From Methanosarcinaceae archaeon (GTDB lineage: Archaea; Halobacteriota; Methanosarcinia; Methanosarcinales; Methanosarcinaceae), in NCBI GenBank assembly GCA_020793555.1, contig DQIO01000314.1, positions 1-12,556 on the forward strand: 12,556 nucleotides of DNA, written 5' to 3'. The position numbers were made by a program, and so were the translations under genes. This document shows positions 7,008-12,556 of this stretch, one piece after another. Positions within the stretch are counted from its first letter, which is position 1. Every line of letters begins with the position of its first letter. Under the pieces are notes generated by a model. That model saw only the letters and a list, made by a program, of their open reading frames with translations, made no database searches and was not told the origin of the DNA.

Positions 7008-7136
7008 TAATATATTATTTAAAAAATGTGTGAAAACACTAATTATTTATAATACTTATTCATACGAATACGATAATCAATTATAATATTGGGATATTAA
7101 AATATGATTTTATAAGTAATACCAATTGGTGATTAA
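7008..7136 (+). promoter_or_regulatory. nikK core promoter and leader
   Basis: TTTATAAT at about 7046-7053 is the best TATA box, implying a start near 7075. GGTGAT at 7128-7133, which matches the archaeal anti-Shine-Dalgarno, is 3 bases from the ATG. In the gene-free stretch 6681-7136 I otherwise see only the two listed palindromes, the dyad and another TATA-like string (TATAAATA, 6814-6821) with no gene after it. No riboswitch was recognised. Confidence 0.45.
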
Positions 7137-8159
7137 ATGAAAGGAAATTTAATAAGAACTCTATTTGCAGTGCTATTGTTAATCGCATCTGCTGGCATGG
7201 CAAGTGCACATTTTACAATGGTTTTCCCAAGTGATAGTGAGGGGACTGTATGGGATGTAGCACCTGAAGATTATATTGCAGAACTGGGAGATACAAAGAC
7301 AGTATATATGATGTGGGGACACCCCTACGAGCACATATTATTTGACATGGCTTCTGTACCTGCGGTTTCTGTCATGAAGCCGGATGGTACTGTTGAGCAA
7401 CTTACGCCTGAAGAGATCACGGTTGATGGAATGGATGAAGACGGAAATACCGGTGTTTCTTTTATAGCCTACAAAGCCTCGTTCACTGTTGACCAGGATG
7501 GCGATACTGTTGTGTTTGTCAAATATGAAGATGAAGATGAGAATCTGATAGATTACACCAAAGCCGTTATCCACAGCGGTGAAGAGATGTGGGAAGGCTG
7601 GGATGCAGAAGTAGGACAGCAGACCGAGATTCTTCCATACATGAGACCTTATGGCATGGAAGAAGGATTTGTGTTCGCAGGAAAGGCAATGTACAATGGT
7701 CAGCCACTTACAGATGCACCTGTGGAAATTGAAATATACCATACACTGGATCTTGGTATAGAGATAGTTGAACTGGCAGAGGAAATGTACTCGTATGATC
7801 CACCTATGGTGTTCACACGGCTTACAAAGTCCAATGATAATGGAGATTTCGTGTATTCACTTGATGAGCCAGGTATATGGTTTGTCGGTGCCACCATGGA
7901 ACCCGTGGATGGACGAAATGTAAGAGGTGTATTCATCGTTCCGGTACTTGAGGAGTTTCCACCTGCTGAAAACCAGGGCTCATCATCTGCTGAACTCCAG
8001 CAGGCAGTAGCAGAGGCAAAGCAAGCAGCAGAGGATGCAAAACAGGCCGCTGAACAGGCTGCTACACAGTCTTCAACACCCAGCACGCCAGGGTTTGGAG
8101 CCACATATGCAGTAATTGGATTGGTTGCAGCACTTTTCCTTGTATTGAGGAGAAAGTAA
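7137..8159 (+). CDS. nikK: NikK-like DUF4198 metal-binding protein with PGF-CTERM anchor
   Basis: A 340-residue extracytoplasmic protein, placed as the NikK accessory component of a NikKLMQO-type nickel/cobalt uptake system. It has an N-terminal signal peptide (about 1-24, ending ASA), so the mature chain would start H25-F-T-M. A DUF4198-like body follows, with GHPYEH (61-66), a likely metal or structural motif, and a second beta-rich domain (about 175-272) ending in the family-like GVFIVP. Residues 285-310 are an alanine/glutamine/lysine-rich helix or coiled-coil stalk, then a serine/threonine/proline linker and PGF (318-320), a hydrophobic span and RRK at the end: a PGF-CTERM signal processed by archaeosortase and lipid-anchored. 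The ATG at 7137 follows GGTGAT. It is probably transcribed alone or partly read through to nikL, since a terminator follows. Nickel versus cobalt cannot be decided from sequence. Confidence 0.8.
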   Translation: MKGNLIRTLFAVLLLIASAGMASAHFTMVFPSDSEGTVWDVAPEDYIAELGDTKTVYMMWGHPYEHILFDMASVPAVSVMKPDGTVEQLTPEEITVDGMDEDGNTGVSFIAYKASFTVDQDGDTVVFVKYEDEDENLIDYTKAVIHSGEEMWEGWDAEVGQQTEILPYMRPYGMEEGFVFAGKAMYNGQPLTDAPVEIEIYHTLDLGIEIVELAEEMYSYDPPMVFTRLTKSNDNGDFVYSLDEPGIWFVGATMEPVDGRNVRGVFIVPVLEEFPPAENQGSSSAELQQAVAEAKQAAEDAKQAAEQAATQSSTPSTPGFGATYAVIGLVAALFLVLRRK

Positions 8160-8176
8160 GATAGATTTTTAGATCA

Positions 8177-8207
8177 ATAGGGGTTATTCAACCCCTATCT
8201 ATTTTTT
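8177..8207 (+). terminator. Hairpin terminator after nikK
   Basis: ATAGGGGTT (8177-8185) pairs perfectly with AACCCCTAT (8190-8198) around ATTC, followed by CTATTTTTT. It lies 17 bases past the nikK stop and separates nikK from nikLMQO, which may set a higher level of the binding protein than of the membrane transporter. Confidence 0.8.
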
Positions 8208-8287
8208 AAAAAAATGTTTGCTCTCTGATAATAGGTAAATAATTTTGTTCCATAAGATATAGTTGTTGAAAGGGAGGATACTATAAT

Positions 8288-8737
8288 ATGCGAATAATTC
8301 AAAGTCTAAGTTTTCTCGCAATTGTATTAATTTTATGTATAACATTAATTCCCACTGCATCCGCACATAGGGTACATGTGCGTGAACTGATCACAGAGGT
8401 GGAGATAAAAGCATGGTATGGCGGTGGAGATCCCATGGCCAATGCAAATGTAGAGATATATTCTATCAGGGATGAGCAGGAAAAGCTATATGATGAAGGC
8501 AAGACTGATGAAAATGGATTATATTATTTCGCACCCGAACTGGGTACTTCCAGTTATAGAGTGGTAGTGGAGCTCACCGGGCACAAGGGTGAACTTGAGT
8601 TTGACCTGACTGCAGGTTCACAGCCTGAAAATGCAGAACTTCCACTATACTTGAGTGTTCTTGTTGGATTTGGATTCCTGGCCGGAATAGGCGGAATAGC
8701 AGCATATCTCTCGGCCCGAAAAATGAAAGCACAATAA
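8288..8737 (+). CDS. nikL: NikL-like membrane component of the Ni/Co ECF transporter
   Basis: A 149-residue protein with an N-terminal hydrophobic signal (about 5-26, ending ASA), a mature N-terminus H27-R-V-H30, and a small beta domain of carboxypeptidase-regulatory/Ig type (about 36-110, with the typical KTDENGLYYF turn at 72-81). A transmembrane helix (about 120-141) is followed by a short basic tail. This layout matches NikL, which replaces NikN/CbiN in nickel-type systems and sits with the S-component. The histidines at the predicted mature N-terminus could help deliver metal to NikM. The ATG has GGGAGGA at 8272-8278, 9 bases upstream. It follows the nikK terminator, so it probably has its own promoter or receives read-through. 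The function is inferred from context and architecture, because sequence conservation in this family is low. Confidence 0.7.
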   Translation: MRIIQSLSFLAIVLILCITLIPTASAHRVHVRELITEVEIKAWYGGGDPMANANVEIYSIRDEQEKLYDEGKTDENGLYYFAPELGTSSYRVVVELTGHKGELEFDLTAGSQPENAELPLYLSVLVGFGFLAGIGGIAAYLSARKMKAQ

Positions 8738-8824
8738 TCCAAATATTAACAAGAATTATGCTTACTACTTCAATCTAATAACCTGATACGAATAAATATA
8801 GTAAAAAATCAATGAGGGATACAT
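8738..8824 (+). promoter_or_regulatory. nikL-nikM spacer with ribosome-binding site
   Basis: An 87-base AT-rich gap with a TATA-like AATAAATATA near its middle, and GAGGGA (8814-8819) before the nikM ATG at 8825. An internal promoter is possible. No hairpin terminator is seen. Confidence 0.3.
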
Positions 8825-9445
8825 ATGGTACACATTTCAGATGGCATACTTGCACCGTGGCTTTGGGGATCCGGATGGGTGATCACTGCTGCAATTTTAG
8901 CATATACACTCAAAAAGATGAAGATAGATGATGTCCCAAAACTCTCGGTTATCACGGCAGCGATCTTTGTAGCGTCGTTGATCCGTATCCCGGCAGGACT
9001 TACAAGTGTTCATCTGGTATTAAGTGGATTTGCAGGTGTGACGCTTGGAATACTTGCCTATCCTTGTATTTTTATAGCGCTTGTGATGCAAGCCTTCCTA
9101 TTCCAGCATGGCGGCATTACCACGATCGGAATCAATACTGTTAATATGGGCGTGCCTGCATTAATATCCTTTTTTATATTTAAAGCCGGAATGAAGCTTA
9201 AGCTTAATATTGGAATAAGAAAAAATGAGATATTATTCGGTGCGATCGCAGGAGGGATTGCAGTTGCACTTGCCGTGTTGTTACTTGCAGTTGAACTTCT
9301 GGTAACCGGTGAACAGTTTACTGAAATTGCAACAACTGTTGTCTTGGCACACATCCCGGTCATCCTGGTCGAGGCTATTTTTACCGGAGTGATTGCCGGA
9401 TTCCTTGCAACAGTCAAACCGGAAATGTTGAGTATTGGAAGATGA
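8825..9445 (+). CDS. nikM: NikM/CbiM, S-component of the Ni/Co ECF transporter
   Basis: A 206-residue integral membrane protein that binds the metal ion and carries it across the membrane. The start MVHISDGILAP is a variant of the usual MH-I-DG-L start. In this family the amino-terminal nitrogen and His2 form part of the metal site. Here histidine is third, but the small Val2 favours removal of the initiator Met, which would put His back in position 2. Other family features are SVHLVLSG (61-68, H63 in the metal-site helix) and FQHGGITTIGINTVNMG (93-109). Five to six further hydrophobic spans are visible. It is upstream of nikQ with a 21-base gap. The nickel-type name rests on the neighbouring nikK and nikL; CbiM is the alternative name. 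Confidence 0.93.
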   Translation: MVHISDGILAPWLWGSGWVITAAILAYTLKKMKIDDVPKLSVITAAIFVASLIRIPAGLTSVHLVLSGFAGVTLGILAYPCIFIALVMQAFLFQHGGITTIGINTVNMGVPALISFFIFKAGMKLKLNIGIRKNEILFGAIAGGIAVALAVLLLAVELLVTGEQFTEIATTVVLAHIPVILVEAIFTGVIAGFLATVKPEMLSIGR

Positions 9446-9466
9446 AAAAATGAGACGTGATTCGAT

Positions 9467-10255
9467 TTGATATCTGAAATCGATATATATGCAGGATTAT
9501 CCTCGCCGATTCATAGATGGGATCCCCGTCTCAAGGTTATTTCCATATTTATGTTGATATTTTCAATCATGCTTCTATATGATCTCAAACTGGTCATAAT
9601 AAGTATGCTTTTTGCCATTATTCTGGTCTATATATCAAGGATTCCATTTTCCTTTATTCTGGGACGATTGAAATGGGTATTTCTATTTGTGCTGCCTTTC
9701 CTTATTATTCTCCCTTTTACTGTTATAGGTGAAGGGAGTGAAATAGCAAAAATTGGCAGCATTACACTGAACTTTCGGGGTATAGAGTCGGTTGAATTTG
9801 CCGTTATGATCGTGATCAAAGCACTTACATCAGTAATGCTGATATTTCCGATGATCGGGACCTCACGGATGGATATTACCTTCAAGGCACTCGAAGACCT
9901 GCATCTACCGAACAAACTGGTACAGATGCTTGCATTCACTTATAGATATATTTTTGTGCTATCTAATGAGTTTATGCTAATGGAACGCTCTTTAACTTCC
10001 CGGGGATTTAAAAGGGGATCGAACCTTTATACAATAACCACACTCACGAAAGCCATCGCAACACTCTTTGTTATGAGCTTTGAACAGGCGGAACGGGTCT
10101 TCTATGCGATGAGATCAAAAGGGTATGCAGGAAAGATTACTACAATGCATGAATTTACTCTTAGACCACATGATTGGCTATATACGGTAGTGGTCTGTGG
10201 GTTTGCTATTTTTGTACAGGTTGCAGTATGGTATGGTACACTGGAGGGAACATGA
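9467..10255 (+). CDS. nikQ: NikQ/CbiQ, transmembrane coupling (T) component of the Ni/Co ECF transporter
   Basis: A 262-residue membrane protein that links the S-component to the ATPase. The start has the family-typical pattern of a short acidic lead (EIDIYAGLSSPIHRWDPRLK, 4-23), followed by several hydrophobic helices (about 23-60 and 68-88, then 110-130), a long cytoplasmic helical section, and a final membrane span (about 237-256). The coupling motifs that dock into the ATPase are SRGF (178-181) and RSKGY (216-220), which correspond to the two Ala-Arg-Gly-type motifs of CbiQ. The start is a TTG at 9467 with GTGAT at 9457-9461; the frame is closed by TGA just upstream, so no earlier start exists. 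It overlaps the nikO start (ATGA), indicating coupling. Confidence 0.93.
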   Translation: MISEIDIYAGLSSPIHRWDPRLKVISIFMLIFSIMLLYDLKLVIISMLFAIILVYISRIPFSFILGRLKWVFLFVLPFLIILPFTVIGEGSEIAKIGSITLNFRGIESVEFAVMIVIKALTSVMLIFPMIGTSRMDITFKALEDLHLPNKLVQMLAFTYRYIFVLSNEFMLMERSLTSRGFKRGSNLYTITTLTKAIATLFVMSFEQAERVFYAMRSKGYAGKITTMHEFTLRPHDWLYTVVVCGFAIFVQVAVWYGTLEGT

Positions 10256-11181
10256 TGCCTGCAATAACAGTTCAAGATCTGGGCTATACATTTAGTGATG
10301 GGACAGCTGCGCTTGAGCATGTCTCGTTCGAGATTGAAAAAGGTGAATCTGTAGCGCTCATCGGACCGAACGGTGCAGGTAAATCCACATTACTGCTCCA
10401 TCTCAATGGTATACTGCATAGTGTCACATCACGTGAGTCTGTCAGGATTCTTGATGAGTCCGTTGACCCAAAGAAGATACATGAAATGCCGAAAAAGATC
10501 GGCATCGTATTCCAGAATGCTGATGATATGCTGTTCATGCCTCTGCTTGGTGATGATGTGGCATTTGGCCCCATCAATCTTGGTTTGGATAAAGAGGAGG
10601 TGCAGCGAAGGGTAAAGGATGCTCTTGAAATGGTCGGACTTGTCGGATATGAGCACAGGGTCCCGCACCACCTCAGCGGAGGCGAGAAGAGGCGGGCTGC
10701 ACTTGCCACAGTACTTGCCATGGAACCGGAGATACTTGCCATGGATGAACCTACTGCCAACCTGGACCCGAAAAGCAGGAGAGAATTGATAGAGATACTC
10801 AGAAAATATAAAGAAAAAGGAAAAACGCTGCTGATAATCACACATGATGTAAATGCAATTCCCGAACTCGCAGAACGGGTCATTGTCCTGAACAAGACCG
10901 TGATCGCAGACGGACCGACCCGTGATATTTTTTCAAATACGGAAATGCTTGTGGAGATCGGTCTGGATGTACCTGTGATCACGCAGCTCTTTGAGATACT
11001 CCAGTGTTTCGGTTATCCGTGTGATGTGCTTCCTCTTTCAATTGGAGGTGCGGTTACAAATCTGACCGAAACAATGGAAGGCGGGGATGGGCATGTACAT
11101 CTGCATATCCATGAACATACACACTCAGGAATTTCTTCTGCACGGAACAAGTATCACAATCATGTAGAAAAGCATGAGTAA
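10255..11181 (+). CDS. nikO: NikO/CbiO, ATPase of the Ni/Co ECF transporter with His-rich tail
   Basis: A 308-residue ABC ATPase that powers Ni/Co uptake. Walker A GPNGAGKS (37-44), Q-loop FQNADD (Q87), signature LSGGE (140-144), Walker B ILAMDE (160-165), D-loop and switch histidine H197 are all intact. The C-terminal part (about 225-270) is the CbiO/EcfA-type extra domain. The last 30 residues hold nine histidines (280, 282, 284, 286, 288, 290, 301, 303, 307), a likely metal-binding tail. The frame is open from an ATG at 10174, but that start lies inside nikQ and has no family homology. GGAGGG at 10243-10248 is 6 bases from the ATG at 10255 and 3 from the one at 10252, so 10255 is preferred; the protein then begins with the standard PAITVQDLGYTF strand. 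Confidence 0.93.
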   Translation: MPAITVQDLGYTFSDGTAALEHVSFEIEKGESVALIGPNGAGKSTLLLHLNGILHSVTSRESVRILDESVDPKKIHEMPKKIGIVFQNADDMLFMPLLGDDVAFGPINLGLDKEEVQRRVKDALEMVGLVGYEHRVPHHLSGGEKRRAALATVLAMEPEILAMDEPTANLDPKSRRELIEILRKYKEKGKTLLIITHDVNAIPELAERVIVLNKTVIADGPTRDIFSNTEMLVEIGLDVPVITQLFEILQCFGYPCDVLPLSIGGAVTNLTETMEGGDGHVHLHIHEHTHSGISSARNKYHNHVEKHE

Positions 11182-11184
11182 TTG

Positions 11185-11209
11185 CCGGAAACTGATGCTC
11201 CGTTTTTTT
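11185..11209 (+). terminator. T-tract terminator after nikO
   Basis: A weak CGGA/TCCG stem is followed by seven T residues (11203-11209), 22 bases past the nikO stop. A T-run is enough for archaeal termination. The 124 bases from 11210 to the convergent gene hold only short palindromes (for example ACCGATCGGT, 11264-11273). Confidence 0.55.
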
Positions 11210-11333
11210 AACTTTCAGTCAATTGCTGTTCCTAAGTCGATGCGCTGACGACGCAGTGTAGAAACCGATCGGTCATTTTGGAGTTTAGAAAATAACCTTA
11301 TTGCAATCAAATTCAAATTATACCTATATTCAC

Positions 11334-12556
11334 TCAAAACTTCGTCCCGCACCCGGAACAAAACTTCTGCCCTTCCCTTTTCTCCATACCACATTGCGGA
11401 CAGTTCTTTGCTTCATCAGCCTCGACCTTTGATTTATAGACAAAACTATCTTTAACCTGTGTGCCGATCCTATCACCATATTGATAGATATTCTGCACCA
11501 TATCAGTGTCAATTAATCCCTTCACTTGTACCCGCTTTTCGATCTCATCCAGTATTCCGTGATAGAATCCTATCAGCGCTTCTTCACGCTCAGCCCATGC
11601 TTTGAGTATGAGCTTAGATTTTTTCGTACCGCCAACGACCTCGATCTGTGCTGCATATTTCAGGTCTTTGACACCGATCCCATAGAATCTTGCTACACCA
11701 TTATACATCTGTGGAGTGGAAGATATATCAGGTTCGAGCATGAACATGTTCATGTCCTCGATCACTCTTGATGCCATGCCAAATAACGTTTCAGCAGGCA
11801 TTAAGATCTCGCGTGTTGTTTCCTCAGTCTTAACAAAATGACTAATTGTGCTTCGCCATTCTGCCAGTGCTATCTCCTTTATTTTAAGAAGTGGACAGAC
11901 CACACTTAGGGATTTTGTTTCAAGATCCATTTCCTGACGTTTCTTTGTGGTGTAATCATAATAATTCACCCTGCCTGAAACATTGCAATCGCCACACTCA
12001 CCTGTGGGTCGAATCTCAAAAGTGACAGTTTTGCCTTCGCCTGATTCGAGCATAGAGATCGATTTTTCGCTGTCATCTGAGAGGAATACATCGGGAACAA
12101 AAAGATGTATTTTTATGTCGCTTATAGGTTCAGATGTCTGATTTTCGATCTTGACTTTGTATTGGATCGTTGCGCCTTTGTATCCGAAAGCTGAAGAAGT
12201 TATCAATTTCTCAGATTGGTCAAACGGTTGTATCTCTTCTGGTTGTATCTCAACTTCTGGCTGCGGAGTAAGTACTTGCTTTGACAATTTTGCTTCTGTT
12301 TCTGCTTTAGCTTTAGCTTTAGCTTTTGCCGCCTCTAGTTTTCTGGCTGTTTTCCTCTTTCTCGCTTTTCTGATCCCTCTGAGCATGTAAAGAATGAACA
12401 ATAAAAGAACCAGAAGAATAATGGCTGCACCATCATCGAATGAATTGTCCGGGTAGATTTCTTCACTGTAACGGCCACGATCGTATTGCATCAAATATGC
12501 ATCTACGTATGCAACTTCATCAGATGAAACATATATTGAATCTGTCCAGTCATCGT
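11334..12556 (-). CDS. Membrane-anchored protein with C-terminal zinc ribbon (5' end outside window)
   Basis: The frame is open from the right edge (first full codon 12554-12552) to the stop at 11334, giving about 406 visible residues. A TTG/ATG pair at 12494-12489 could be taken as the start, but it has no ribosome-binding site and the sequence before it (SIYVSSDEVAYVDAY) reads as coding, so the gene is probably partial. Counting from the edge: a polar, probably external segment, one transmembrane helix (about 43-60), a basic stretch, an alanine/lysine repeat linker (about 75-88), a beta-rich domain resembling an NEW3/CARDB-type fold (about 128-200), a helical domain (about 225-360), and a zinc ribbon CPQC...CSGC at the very end (385-402). 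This order implies a cytoplasmic C-terminus. No family is recognised and no function is assigned. It is convergent with nikO. Confidence 0.75.
   Translation of the reverse strand, partial: DDWTDSIYVSSDEVAYVDAYLMQYDRGRYSEEIYPDNSFDDGAAIILLVLLLFILYMLRGIRKARKRKTARKLEAAKAKAKAKAETEAKLSKQVLTPQPEVEIQPEEIQPFDQSEKLITSSAFGYKGATIQYKVKIENQTSEPISDIKIHLFVPDVFLSDDSEKSISMLESGEGKTVTFEIRPTGECGDCNVSGRVNYYDYTTKKRQEMDLETKSLSVVCPLLKIKEIALAEWRSTISHFVKTEETTREILMPAETLFGMASRVIEDMNMFMLEPDISSTPQMYNGVARFYGIGVKDLKYAAQIEVVGGTKKSKLILKAWAEREEALIGFYHGILDEIEKRVQVKGLIDTDMVQNIYQYGDRIGTQVKDSFVYKSKVEADEAKNCPQCGMEKREGQKFCSGCGTKF
12303..12327 (-). repeat. Short tandem repeat coding for alternating Ala-Lys
   Basis: About four near-perfect copies of a 6-base unit (TTTAGC on the plus strand) encode the AKAKAKA linker after the membrane helix. 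Copy number could vary without breaking the frame, changing linker length. Confidence 0.5.

Noticed and set aside
6888..7070. NikR-type operator (GTATGA spaced from TCATAC) before nikK
   Set aside because: The half-sites occur singly (GTATGA near 6892; TCATAC at 6991 and near 7060) but never at the spacing known for NikR, so the site is not supported.
10174..10254. Longer NikO starting at ATG 10174 (335 residues)
   Set aside because: This start lies inside nikQ, lacks a ribosome-binding site and adds residues unrelated to the family; GGAGGG at 10243-10248 fits the ATG at 10255.
1..12556. tRNA, rRNA, CRISPR array or transposase genes
   Set aside because: None was seen on reading either strand: no T-loop consensus, no spaced repeats of CRISPR type, no DDE-type frame.

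Overview
The window looks like a piece of a euryarchaeal genome, most likely a methanogen or methane-oxidising relative of the Methanosarcinales (lineage is an inference). It carries a group II chaperonin (thermosome), a five-gene Ni/Co ECF uptake locus whose binding protein ends in an archaeal PGF-CTERM tail, and archaeal-style TATA boxes and T-rich terminators. Its left third has a different character: it is AT-rich, uses mostly TTA/TTG for leucine, and holds anti-phage genes of bacterial type.

Left block (1-4506, plus strand): the end of an unknown frame, a 46-codon small ORF, and a decayed fragment of a type I restriction specificity subunit (HsdS). These are followed by an intact two-gene Hachiman-type defence operon: hamA (DUF1837 nuclease) and hamB (SF2 helicase), joined by an ATGA overlap. 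Directly after the hamB stop, on the minus strand, lies what looks like the ribosome-binding site, GTG start and first 13 codons of a PIN-domain gene. Its remainder is replaced by hamB antisense sequence. This suggests that the defence block arrived by horizontal transfer and cut off a resident gene, or that the assembly is joined here.

Middle (4544-7136): an intergenic region with a minus-strand G-quadruplex motif and dyad elements, then the thermosome gene with a strong hairpin/T-tract terminator, then 450 bases of AT-rich regulatory DNA. The promoters of the thermosome gene and of the following nikK share a 15-bp dyad (NTACA-CGGAC-TGTAN) whose outer base pair differs between copies in a compensated way. 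It is a candidate operator for an unknown regulator.

Right (7137-11181): nikK, nikL, nikM, nikQ and nikO. NikK and NikL are predicted extracytoplasmic, membrane-anchored proteins whose mature N-termini would begin with histidine. NikM is the S-component, NikQ the transmembrane coupling protein and NikO the ATPase, here with a histidine-rich C-terminal tail. Convergent to this operon is a minus-strand gene for a membrane-anchored protein ending in a double-CXXC zinc ribbon; it runs off the right edge.
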